Positions 13,391 to 24,614 of a stretch of 64,000 nucleotides of DNA are shown here, piece after piece; the stretch's first letter is position 1, and each line of letters begins with the position of its first letter. The notes beneath the pieces were generated by a model. That model was not told where the DNA came from, did no database searches, and worked only from the letters and a program-made list of their open reading frames with translations. This stretch comes from Collybiopsis luxurians FD-317 M1. Lineage: Eukaryota > Basidiomycota > Agaricomycetes > Agaricales > Omphalotaceae. The stretch lies in the NCBI GenBank assembly GCA_000827265.1, contig KN834797.1, forward strand, positions 62,001-126,000, given 5' to 3'. The position numbers and the translations under genes are program-made.

Positions 13391-13979
13391 ATGTATTTCA
13401 GTTCCAAGATCCTTTTCATATCCGTCGACAAACTATTCTGTTGCGTGTGCGCTGCACCCGTTTCAGTCAGTCTATGGTTTTTTATTTCCTGAACGACTTC
13501 ACTTGAATTGAATGATCGCTCCTTAATCTCCCTCCCTCCCACTCATCTCCAGGTCTCTGTTGAAGTGGAAGCCAGACAGACGAACGAACAAACGATGGAG
13601 GCCCGTTTTGGCGAATACCTAGAGCTCGAAATATATTACCCCAAAGGCGAACAGGCACACCCGGAGCCAATGAAGGAACCAACAAAAAAGTTCGGACCAT
13701 GATCAAAAAGATCCTCCACAACAGCCCCGTTCTCGACGGCTTAGGTGTACAAAACTGGCGGTTGCATTCGCGGCAGATTATCCTTATAAAGACTTTGAAA
13801 GAGCATCCAGTGGGGTATTATGAGATTATGGGTTATATGGTTGCGATTCAGGGGAGGGGAAAGTTGATTGGGACGTTTGAGGATAGGAATGGGGAACCCT
13901 CTAGGGTAATTCAGTTAGAGAATATAAGATGAGAACACGAGGACAACGCAGACCATTGCGGAATATAAAGCTTAGGGAA
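13391..13979 (+). pseudogene. broken tandem copy of the small secreted protein gene
   Basis: This starts with a similar signal-peptide exon (MYFSSKIL... VCAAPVS), then an intron at the same place, then exon sequence with recognisable matches to the upstream gene: LELEIYYP vs IKLEVVYP, MIKKILHN vs MIKKILQN, KEHPVGYYEI in both, GKLIGTF in both. The match jumps frame at about 13700 (a TGA follows FGP), again within the stretch after GLGV, and stops early at 13930-13932, while homologous sequence continues to the original stop region near 13976. The second intron boundary is also degraded. It is a pseudogene made by tandem duplication including the promoter. Confidence 0.8.
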
Positions 13980-14814
13980 GGAGTAGATGAACGCACTAGT
14001 TTGTTTCAATCGTTTCGCGTAGGCTTTATGACCACCCCTACAGAAGCGCAACTAATGGGAGTAAAGGACGAAGATTCACCCGTGCCAAATTTTTTACTCA
14101 GTTCAGTCAATACAGATCCTTGCCCGCGGAGCCCGTGTACCATTCGAGTTTTTAATGGAGGCTAGTTTGGTTGTTCATACGTAATTTATACATGTATCGG
14201 CGGCTACGACGGCCCCTTTGATAGCGTTGACTGTGAGACTCAATAATCGTCGGGCAGTTGCACGCACGAGTTACTAGACGATGTTATGACGAGCATAAGT
14301 ATACCCGGTCACCAGAAGATTGAAATTCAGGCACTTCAATGTCACCATTCAATTAGTATCAACTGATTCGATTAGCATTGGGAAGCACAATTGTACTAAG
14401 ATCTCAATTCCCATTGTCGGTGATTTCATGGACCCGGAGCTGTTTGGACAACGGTATCGGTGGTTATTGGCGACCGCTATACCTTCGGTTCGGATTTCTC
14501 TCTAGCTGCCTGTCAACGTTGGTGGTCAGCTCAATTAATCAGTTTATACTTATCTATTAGTGGCCAAAGGAGGATCGGAGACGGTCCACGAACACATCAA
14601 ACCTATTGAAAGTCGGACATCACTCTCGTGCAACGGCAACGATTTTTGTCCGAAAACTGACTTCAATAAATGTAAGAGGAGAATTGAACGAATCTACCAT
14701 TCCGCATGTCCTGAAGATCAAAATACCGGCACACATGACGTGAGAGATGATACAATCGTCAAATTATGTCGAGATTGTGGAAAAGGGATATAAAAGACTG
14801 GCCTGTAACGTAGT
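13980..14814. other. intergenic, no supported gene
   Basis: Short open frames only. A plus frame at 14320-14505 has a plausible protein look (MDPELFGQRYRWLLATA) but no context supports a gene. Confidence 0.4.
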
Positions 14815-16119
14815 ATGCCCTTGGCCGCTTTTTCCATGACCCCTGAAGATCGACGAACCATTGGCTCTTGTGCCACTACTATCTATGAAAACGCTGTATT
14901 TTCAATAAGAGTACTACTCGGTTATGGTATGTGCCATTGCTATCGTTCGAAGTTCAAGCATTTAGTCCACCAGTTATTTTTCTAGGTGTTTCGGCATTGG
15001 CAATATTCATTGCTACTTATATCTTGTGGTATGGAATGTGAATGATTGCGCATAGCATTTGAACTAAGGTTTCCGAACTAGTAGAACCAGATCCTGGACT
15101 CGTTTACGAATTGCATTTCTTGTTTGCTTGATCACGACATTCATTATCTTGACCTGGAATATTTTTATCAATGTGGCGGCCACATCCATACCAGTACAGA
15201 GTGCTTTTATTAATATAAACCCGATGGTGAACGGAGGACTTCAAGCTCAAGCTCAGATATTGAATAGAAAAACTTTACCACTGAACTATATGCAAGTTTG
15301 GAGCTTGACAATTCCTGTAAGTTTACTATTCTTATTCCCTATTCAATGAGTTGAATTACTATATAGCTGCTTCTGAGTGATTTCATTGTAGTTTGGAGAG
15401 CCTGGATATTCTTTTCGAAAGAAAGGCACTGGAAAATTGCACTTACACTTCTCATGACTATAAATATCGGTGCGTAACTGCAGCTGAAAACAATACGTTT
15501 ACCAATTTGCATTATAAAACAGGAGTCAATGTTGCAGATTGTATTTTCGATGACGTCGAAGTCGATATCATAGCATCTGGATCCAGCACAGTCTTGGACT
15601 GGCTCTCGCTGGTAGTTTCTTTGGCAGTTAACATGTTTGCAACAGGCTTAATTGCGTGGAAGGCATGGAAAGTGCCTTTGAATTCTTTCATTGATGCCCT
15701 AAATCTTATGGTCTATTGTATTCTCTAGGGATTACCATTGTACCATGATAGAAGCTGCAATCCACAGAAGAACTACGATCGAGAATACCCTACTTCTGTT
15801 GATCGAGTCTGGTGCTATATATTGCACCATGCAGATCTTTAGCACGATTTTTATTCTGCTGAATGTATATGGACCTGCAAATAGCATTGTGGGCCTCTTA
15901 AGCAGTAAAGTGTTCTGTCCGATGACAATTTTTGCCTCTGTAGGTCCTCATTCCTTACGGTAAACTCAACTAATCTTCTGGAGTTATTAGGCCTGGTATC
16001 CCGTTGCAGTGGTGGTTTTGGTCAACACGGATAGCTTTTCAGTAGTTGAGACTTTCCATATTCACCAGAAAATGGACACTAGTTGGCGGGAAAGTTATAT
16101 TTCAACTACAATTGTCTAA
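14815..16119 (+). pseudogene. multi-membrane-segment protein, family member A, splice donor lost
   Basis: Homologous to genes B (60548) and C (63955), with the same seven-exon plan: 14815-14926, 14986-15028, 15082-15316, 15367-15469, 15523-15667, 15729-15939, 15991-16119. Exon sizes match B almost exactly (43, 103, 145, 211 nt). Features are repeated hydrophobic helices, LSDFIVVWRAW, STVLDWLS, NMFATGLIAWKAW, LLLLIESGAIYCT and AWYPVAVVVLVN. The donor after exon 5 reads GA where B and C have GT, and the usual exon 3 acceptor would create a TGA, so an AG three bases upstream must be used. If intron 5 is kept the protein ends early at 15726-15728. ATG 14836 matches the start of B and C. This agaric family is known to me only as uncharacterised integral membrane proteins. 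Confidence 0.65.
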
Positions 16120-16385
16120 TTACAAGAAACACCCACCCAAAATGAATATCTTTGAGCGCCAGACTAGATCTTTATTAAATACTTATTGTAGTACTTTGTT
16201 CATTACTATGTAGTGTAACATTTACCTATTTCCTGCTCCAACTCCGACTTCCAAGCTGTCCAACCGGTCTGTTTTCCATTGTACTGTTGATGTTACCTAC
16301 AGCAGCAGTGCACTCCGCATGGGATGAAATGGTGACATTTGTAACTGATCATTCAACTGAAATCTGTGAATAGTGACCCTAGTTA

Positions 16386-17535
16386 TGAGTCCATGGAATG
16401 CTGAGTTTATGTCTCGACAATTTTGTGCCTGATCCAAGGCAGGCAATTTCAAATTGATCTAATTCTCACAATTTCTACAGTTTTAAGTAGTTTGTTCCCA
16501 TTACTGAAAAGGGCATGAGTCCCGCCACGCATTAGCACTGGTCAACTATACATCAAGTACTTAAGCTCCAAACTAGTTAGTAATGATAACTTGTCTCAGT
16601 CAAAAGAAGGCAAATTGCCATATACCCCTTTCAAGGAATTACAAATAGATGAATACCATGATACCGGCTTTGGTGATATTGGAAATCCCAGGCATCGGTT
16701 AGAGTTTTAGCAAAATATTGTTTCTAGGAATTCCATGTACCAAGTGTGTAGGTGGTCCGAGTGTGGCAGCGTGCATTCACAGTTAAATATGACCTTGGCC
16801 TTCCGCAGCATTTCCCAAAGCTTCCGTGAACTTTTCTATGGAAACGCATTCTACCAGGCCAATGTGAGCGGCATAATCACAGATAGCACGCAGTCCCTGT
16901 ATACACCAGTGTTCAACTTGACTGGAGACTTTAATCATTCAGGGAATTCTACAATGTGGAATGTGTTTTACTTTTCCTTGTCTACGATGTTTGGTGGAAA
17001 TCCTTCCCGAGTTGGATGGATCGCACAAGACAGTAACCTTGGAAGTTGATTGATCTGGGGATGGGGGCAGAAGTCAGTCCTTTACTGTAATAAAGGGTCC
17101 AGTGTGCTCTCAACTAGACATGAACCTATACACGGTCGGCATCTGGATTGTACAGATGGAGATTTTGGACCCCCCTGTATACTATCATCTAGTATCAAAA
17201 CATGCATTCATGCAACAGGGGGTAAGCCAAAGAAACTGCAAGCTCTGAATTAATCGCCTATATTGAATGATGGAGGGAGAAACGTTATGCGAACATGGAA
17301 CAGGCCAAAGAACACTTGACGCATAGTGGGCCAACGCTAACGCGTGGCAGGACTCGTGCCCTTTTCAGTGACTGGAACAAATTACCTTGCGGATCCTGGA
17401 TCATCGATCATCAATGTAATGAAAACTAACTAAAATTGTGTAAATTGCAAAAATTAGATCAATTCAAAATTGCCTGCCTTGGATCAGGCACAGAATCATC
17501 AGAGCAGAAACTCGGCATTCCATTCCATTCCATGC
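16386..17535. mobile_element. inverted-repeat-flanked element of unknown class
   Basis: The left arm (about 16386-16545) is the reverse complement of the right arm (about 17322-17535). Matching blocks include CCTTGGATCAGGCAC in the right arm with its complement on the left, and the segment around ACTCGTGCCCTTTTCAGT. About 780 bp lie between, including an open frame at 16735-17049 (rich in N-glycosylation sequons) that I cannot assign. A third, single copy of the arm lies at about 31910-32064. No transposase, long terminal repeats or target duplication were identified, so it could be a non-autonomous element or two opposed insertions of a dispersed repeat. Confidence 0.5.
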
Positions 17536-18459
17536 ACTCGTAATTTGACCTGATCCATCTATCAATATCTACAGTCGTCGTAAGTATTTCAATCTAAATT
17601 CTTTGAAATCTTATTTCATAACAACATTCTGACACATCTCGGCGGTGTTGCAGCATCAATGATCCTTTGTTGCATTCAAAAAATACAAATCTAAGTCTGT
17701 CTCTGTCCTTTCCCCACCTTCATTTCCTCCATTCGTTGGTGTCTTCATGAATGAACCTTTTCTATTTCTGCTTCGAGGGCATCTCTGAGTTCAACCTTTG
17801 TATAATATGCCTCCGTATATGAAGACTCGACGCCTGCTGAACTTCCCTTGGAATCCTCAAAGCGACATGTCTATCTCTTACTGATTGCAAATTCCCCTGT
17901 CATTTTTTCTTGGTTCCATATTCTCACCTTCTGCACAGGTTACTATATAGGTGCCTGATGAATGTGTCTTATTCTTGTAAATTATATTTCCACTCATTGT
18001 ACATGTGGTATTAATTTCTGCAGGTCTTCTTTACAATCTTCTTCGCCACCTTCTCTGTATACAGCAGTGTGTCTCGAGAGAGTTCTATTGCAGGATCTGA
18101 CAATATGAAGCAAATGACCTGTTGAACTTGCATCCTTTGCCACAGAAGTTACTTTGTCATGTAACTTTTTTCCCACGCTTAACAGCTAACTTGCTGAGGC
18201 TCGGCAAAATGAAATTCTCATTAAAACTTGTTTTCAACCATTTGACAAGTTATCTGTCGGGGTTGAAGATGATATATAGGGACCTCAACTAGATGGAGTT
18301 GCGCGGCTCTGGGCTCTCTCTCCTGCAATCGCTCATGATTGTTCTAATTCTATTTGTTACTCTGAGACTGAGATACGGCACACAGCTTCTTCAGCGCTCA
18401 ACAACCATGAGAGTGGAAAGTCACTTGTATTTTTCGGAACTCATCTCTAATATATAGAT
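17536..18459. other. intergenic; part of a dispersed repeat
   Basis: No gene seen. The segment about 18166-18250 (around GAGGCTCGGCA) matches about 59470-59560, a two-copy dispersed repeat in this window. The remainder is the 3' flank of P450-1. Confidence 0.45.
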
Positions 18460-20584
18460 CTAGTAATGAACACCGTCCGAAGCTTCTTCAATCCACCGCT
18501 TTGCTGCCCCCGATCTCGCTTTGAATGAACAGTTGAACGTCGGAGGATAGCTGTGTATCAAGTTAATGCTATCTACTGATAAAGAAAGGAATTCATACTT
18601 TAAGCTTCCTGATGGTACATATTCCACAGTTTGTGGATCCAATAGTTTACCTTCTGAATCAACAGCGCAACCAACGTCAATAGTCGCAAGCACTGAAGCT
18701 ACTGTCATCCAGGTTAATTCACGCGACATTACTGTTAGCGGATGCAAAAAATTTAGCGAATAACAAAGCATAATGAGAACTGGCCACGAACCCATGCCAG
18801 GGCATTGTCTCCGGCCGTACCCAAAGGCGGGATTTGAGTTCATAGCTTTGTTCAATGTTCCGTCTTCTAACATAAATCGCTCCGGTCGGAACTCATCTGT
18901 ATTTGGCCCGTACACCTTCTCGTCTAAAAGAATAGCTGCAATGTTGGCAATTACAATAGTATCCTTTGGAATAACATAGCCCTCGTATCTATCATCCCGT
19001 AGAGCTCCGTGAGGAATTGTGACTGTCACCGCTGGTTTCCAGCGCAGGACCTCGTTAATGATTGCATCAACATATGGGATACAATCTGATAATTCAGGCA
19101 TTCTGGTTTCACCTAGCACGCAGTCTACTGCTTCTTGTCCCTTCTTTTGTATCTCGGGATGCAGTGCCATGGCCAGAATAAAACTTCGTAGCGTTAGCTC
19201 TGTCTGGAACTTCTTTGAGCTTTCAGTCGCATTGAATTACAGATCCACCCCTTACCGTATCTGCGCCAGCTAAGACAAGAACGTCACCGGAAAAATTCAG
19301 TCATGAGTTTGGATTGGCAATGGGGACGTACTTACCGAGATACATATTCCCGATTATTGAGCATACTGCATCAGTTTCTTCTGGCGTTTTCTTCTCGACC
19401 GACTCGAAATAACGAGAAGCGTAGGATTGAATTGCACTTCCTTCCATCTATGAGTGTTCGTCACTGAGAGTAGGTCAAACCCGATCGTGTCCACTTACGA
19501 CCTGTTTCTGGGCATGTTGGAATGCGAGTATGCGAACTTCTTCCGTTAGTTTCCGCATTTCAAGAGCTTTCTTCTGAAATTGAGCGCCAGGAAACCAACT
19601 AGGAATCATTTTCATTATTGGAAAAGAATCGACTAGAGATTGAGCCATTAAGTACGATTGATTGTACAAGACTGCTTGGAGCTCAATACCTAGAAAACCT
19701 CCCCGCTGTGTAGCATGAGATATGGTTTTAATCCATCTCTCTGAGAGCATAACAAAAGGATCTTCAGCAGTCTTCGCTTGAATGCCATAGCCAGATGATA
19801 AGATAAAGCGACCTGTGGCCCTGCAAGTTTTGATTAAGACAAAACATTTTCAGTCAAAACTATGTGGCTCACAGGCGAATCAGTTTATCATGATCCTTTT
19901 CACAAAGAATCAACTCTTTGAGCAGTTTTCGAACGGCCATCGCTGCATGGGGCCTGCAGAAAGGCACATCAATATGCTTGTGCCACACTTTACGTGCCGC
20001 TGTTTCAAGAGATTATAAGTAATTTCTGTATAAAAATGAATAGTCCCCGTACCTTTGAAATCCTCTCCGTAGGGCATAATAGCAAGATTCCAACCAGCTT
20101 GTACGAGCTCTTGTAGCATAACCATTCGTGGCCTGGTGAAGTATGAGTACCTGAACATATTGAGTCATCGCTACTCAAATCTACCTGTCAGAGTAAATAG
20201 CAGAACGTTTAACAAATAGACTGTCTGCTGAAGCGGCGGAGTTCAGGATGACCAAAGAGGGACCTATGGGAAGCCGAAGGCTGATAATATCGGAGCCTAC
20301 GCTCCATTCAATAAATTTCTCTTCATGAGTAAAGTTCAGAACAATTCTCGATTGTACTTACCCAGCTGGCGGGCCGTTTCTGAATAGAATTTCCATTTGT
20401 CGTCTGCGGGAATGTCCAATAAATTTCCGAAAAAAGGATATCCAGTAGGTCCTGGAGGGAGTAAGCCATAACGCCGTTTGGATGATAAGACCTGGCTTGT
20501 TAGGAGGAAAATTACGAGCCCAACTAAGAATGATCCAGTGACCAATCTCGCGTAGCTTTGGAGGAAAAGCAGCAGAGTTGACAT
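18460..20584 (-). CDS. cytochrome P450 monooxygenase (P450-1)
   Basis: A haem-thiolate monooxygenase, many exons, ATG at 20584-20582, stop at 18460-18462. Exon 1 encodes an N-terminal membrane anchor (SFLVGLVIFLLTSQVL) and the proline hinge LPPGPTGYPFFGNLLDIP, then a GTAAGT donor at 20361. Later exons give the I-helix end AGADT, the ExxR motif NEVLRW, the PERF motif FRPERFM, and the haem loop FGYGRRQCPG with its cysteine ligand. The last exon reads YPPTFNCSFKARSGAAKRWIEE. Intron positions and these blocks match P450-3 at 34451, so the two are paralogues of one basidiomycete CYP family (fungal O-methylsterigmatocystin oxidoreductase-like). It lies divergent to GMC-1 across a promoter holding the CGGCCG dyad. 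Substrate unknown; oxidation of a terpene is likely from context. Internal exon borders not all fixed. Confidence 0.88.
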
Positions 20585-20738
20585 TCTCTGTAATAAGTCT
20601 AAAACTGATCGATGAGTGAATCCTACCCTATATATGAAATCACGGTGGTCTAGATGCCGGTCCCATGTTAGGTAGTATATCATCCGGGGATCGCCTTTGA
20701 CTTGATGTGGGTGCGAACCGTAGGCATGCTCCCGAGTA

Positions 20739-20752
20739 CGGCCGTGCGGCCG
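20739..20752. promoter_or_regulatory. doubled CGGCCG dyad, P450-1/GMC-1 promoter
   Basis: CGGCCG-TG-CGGCCG, between divergent genes, 155 bp from the P450-1 ATG and 346 bp from the GMC-1 ATG. It is one of four such sites, all in promoters of the cluster. A single CGGCCG is also present at about 20978 in the same promoter. Confidence 0.7.
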
Positions 20753-21097
20753 CATATGTTCATTACTCAGTTAATAGTAAGGTAAGTACTAAGTTTAGCT
20801 ACTTGTGAAGCATCCATCAGACAAATCAGACTGGGTTTTGATCAATGTTAAGGGTCACACTTTCGCTCTTGCACAGCGTTCGGGCCACGCTCGGGCCTTG
20901 GCGATTAGAAGTCCGTAGTTAGCTTGTTAGTTATTACACAACGTGGTCCCATTGTGGTGCCTCCGGAATCGGTGATCGGCCGCGTGATATTTTTTCCGTC
21001 TGAAACGTCGATGACCATCAACTTTAATTGAAGATGTTCGGGATGTACTCTGATGGGCCCTTTAAAATGTAGGACTAGACACCTGCCGACCCCAGTC

Positions 21098-23464
21098 ATG
21101 TTTCTGAAAAGTCCACTCTCCGCCATTCTTCTAAGTTTGAAATTTTGTGTCGCGGCTGTTTTCAATGCAGCGTTGGATCCATTACCTCCCCTTGGGACTG
21201 ATTCAAAATATGACTATGTTATTGTAGGAGGTGAGTACCAAAGCCCAGGGCGTGAGATGAATTATCTAATAATTCTCATTGAAGGGGGTGTTGCCGGAAG
21301 TGTAGTTGCGAACCGTCTCACCGAAAATAGCACCATTAATGTTTTATTGCTAGAAGCTGGACCATTGTATGTTTTTCCTTGCTCTCATTGATTGCAAATC
21401 ACCAACAATTCCTCAAGCCATAAAGATGTCATAGAAACCACTATTCCTTTTTATTTTTGGCTAGGCATTCCAGACACTTACAATTGGAATTACACTACTA
21501 TCGAGTAGGGCGTGAAGCTTTCTAAGGCTCTTCCACTATGCTTACTCTTGATATCATTCCAGGCAAGAGAATGCAAACAACAGAACAATATCCTATCCTA
21601 GGGGACACATTTTGGGTGGGAGTTCTGCCATCAGTGTGTGACCATACTTTGTGCGTGCTTGCGGACTCGGCTAAAATTGCCAATCAGATGGGATGGTCTA
21701 CGATCGAGGAACCACAGACGACTACGACAAAATTGCTAACATCACTGGTGATTCCGGATGGAATTGGGAAAATATGTTGAAATACTTTGAGAAAGTTTGT
21801 AAATCCAATTTTGGAGGCCAGTTACATAGGTAGCTGATATTTTTTTACAGCTCGAGACATTTGGTCCCCCAGCTGACCGCCATGACACTATGGGTCAATA
21901 CAATCCTTCCTTCCACGGACTCTCCGGTCCCTTAAATGTCAGCCTTCCTGGCTTTTCTCAGAACATCGACGCATTTGTGTTGCAAACCCTAAACAATCGG
22001 ACTTACCCCTACACCGAGGATCCTAATACTGGAACAGAGTTAGGCTTTGGTCTGTAATTGGTCTGCCGTTCTTCACAAATGATTTTGTTCTCATTTGTTT
22101 TCTTTAGGATGGCAAGTATCAACCATTCACAAGGGCACGAGAACCACTGCCGCTACAGCTTATTTGGCTGACAAGTACCTGGAACGCCCCAACCTTGATA
22201 TCTTTTATAATGCCTTTGTTACCCGTGTCATTGCATCGAATGGAAGCACCATTGACACCGTGGAGTTTCATCCAGTCACGGACAATGGTAAGCTTTGTGG
22301 AAACATGATTTCCTTTTGATGGACTGAAATGACTCTAGAAGCCCCTACTTTGAGTATTCGCGCTTCTCGAGAGATTGTGATGTCTGCCGGTTCAGTCAAT
22401 ACACCTCACATTCTCCTTAACTCTGGTATAGGTGACAATGCTACCTTGATGTCTCTCAACATCACAACAGTGCATCATCTGCCAGAAGTCGGAAAGAATA
22501 TGAGTGACACTACAGTTATGTATGTCAGCTGGGAAGTTAATTCCACTGAGACATTTGATATTCTCCTCAACAACAACACTGCGCGCGCGGAGGCATTCGC
22601 TGAGTGGAATGCAACTAGAACTGGGCGAATGGCAAACGGAGTCATCAATTTATCGGGGTTACTGCGCATGAATGATTCCGATCCCGAAGTGCAGAACATT
22701 CGCCAGCAATTCGGAGATCCTGATGCTGGAATCACTGCTGCCGATTTCGAGATGCTGTTCATTGTACGTTACTTGTTCCATGATTCCTTCAAACCTGAAA
22801 GAGCCGAGACCCCTGCTAGAACGGCCTTGGAAGTCCTTCCAATGGAAGCTACTTCACTATGCTTTTTGGTGTTTTGTCTCCTTTATCACGTTCGTCTACT
22901 TTTCTTAATTAAAAACTTACATCCGAAACAATCCTCATCAAATTCACGTACTAGGTGGCAGTGTGACTCTCAATGCCTCCAACCCCGCTGGGCCACCACT
23001 AGTTGATCCTAACTATTTGGCTTCCAAGTACGACACGCTTGTCATGCGACAGGCGCTATTGACTGGATTTAACTTTTTGTCCACCGAACCTTGGACGTCA
23101 TACCTCGGAACTCCAGTAAATGGGCTAGCAGAGGTGATTGCTGCACTTGGAACAGACAATTTTACTGCAATGGACGATTTGATTCGTAACGGAATCCAGA
23201 ACGGCGCTCACCTTGTCAGCACCTCAGCAATGTCACCATATGGTGCAGATTGGGGTGTCGTTGACCCAGATCTGCATGTAAAAGGCCTGCAGGGACTGCG
23301 TATCATCGATGCTTCAGTTCTTGTGAGTTCACTTCGAGACTGGTGCCAATTTTGCTTCATGCTTAGTTTTTCATTTCCAGCCCTTTGTTCCTGGAGGTGC
23401 AACGCAGCTTCCAACTTACGGTCTGGCAGAACGTGCGTCGGACGTAATTAAAAGCTCTTGGTAA
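21098..23464 (+). CDS. GMC-family FAD oxidoreductase (GMC-1)
   Basis: Eleven exons resolve in phase: 21098-21230, 21285-21366, 21418-21504, 21563-21633, 21688-21794, 21851-22049, 22108-22287, 22339-22763, 22820-22889, 22955-23322, 23381-23464, giving 601 residues, the usual GMC length. A signal peptide is likely (FLKSPLSAILLSLKFCVAAVF). The FAD-binding loop VIVGGGVAGS is split by intron 1. The two GMC signatures follow: YPRGHILGGSSAINGMVYDRG, spread over exons 4-5, and SAGSVNTPHILLNSGIG. The C-terminus has the active-site His region HLVSTSAMSP, GLRIIDASVL and PFVPGGATQLPTY. The family oxidises alcohols or sugars using O2 (aryl-alcohol and glucose oxidase types). Here it sits between a P450 and a second GMC gene, so a tailoring role or an extracellular oxidase are both possible. 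An upstream in-frame ATG at 21053 adds 15 residues before the signal-like sequence. Confidence 0.9.
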
Positions 23465-24614
23465 TATGGTGGGACAAAATGTTCTCAAATTCTGCATATT
23501 TAGATATATAGTCCTATATTCTTGTTCAATATGTCAGACTCGAATCTCTTATGTATGCTGTTCAATCTGCACAAAAAATATGACACCGGATATATTCAAA
23601 GACTGTGAGTATCAAATATATATTGTGTATTGATGACTTTCCGAACATTTGGTCTTGGTGTATCACAGGTTGGGTATCGAATATGTATGATTTAAAATTA
23701 AATAAACTCAGGAACCTCAATCCTTCATGTATCCGAAACTTTATCCCGAGCACTTGATAGATATCACATTCGCTGTTGTAGCGGTAGAACCAACACTCAC
23801 CGAGGACCTTCATGTAAATAATGTTGAATAAGACGAAGTGATAATCCAACTACATTGTTAGTCAGCTGCTAGGGTATAAACTTTGGAAGTATGTCTGTTA
23901 ATAAGTGTTGGAATAAGAAAAACAAAGAGACAGTAATTTCGCAAATGAATGACTATTAGAGTGAACTATACATATAGGTGCTTGAATAAAAGGAGGAAGG
24001 ACAGCGCCAAAGCGAAAATTAATGGTGATTGTAATAGATAAATAAACGAGTGAGCAAAAAAAAAAGAGCTTAGTTGTCTAGAATATCAAATCACTGGCAG
24101 TAAAAGCGTCCAGTTTTAGTTTATTGTTAACTAGAAAATTCATGGATTTCACCTACAGTGCATACGGGGGAGGCCATAGGGTGACCAAGAACAATTGATG
24201 AGGCGATATTTCCCTCGTCCTCTGCTTCGTTGTCAATGAAGATAATAGAACTCGCACAATTCAGTCTAGAAGATCGGCATGGGAAGTTGGAACAGCTGCC
24301 GACAAAGATGCTCTAGCCCGCGCTAAGGTGGGATTACAATCAGTTCAGTTAAACTGTACCTTGAGGCTTGAGTCATTTGCAGGAAGATACTTACTTAAGC
24401 AACTTAAAGTTACTTTTGTGAGGATAAGTTATCGGAGTTTAAATTTGTCAAGAAACTTTGTTAACACCCAGGGGCAACTGAAATCTGAATATTCAACATC
24501 AGTTACTGGAAATAGCTTCGATGATTAATCCATTTCGCAGGTTACGGCTAGTCTAAGTAACAACATGAAAATGTAAATTCTACAGCCTACTATGGTGCCA
24601 TATTATCTGTCATG
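23465..24614. other. intergenic between convergent GMC genes
   Basis: 3' flanks of GMC-1 (plus) and GMC-2 (minus). No RNA gene or motif-bearing frame seen; an 11-nt A-run lies at about 24056. Confidence 0.5.

Noticed and set aside
16735..17049. 104-codon plus frame with N-glycosylation sequons
   Set aside because: It lies between inverted repeat arms, without a supported start or following exon; kept only as part of the element entry.
20977..20982. Single CGGCCG sites (also near 2297, 10296, 12588, 18811, 49078, 51898)
   Set aside because: Single 6-mers occur by chance and in coding sequence; only the doubled form is restricted to cluster promoters.
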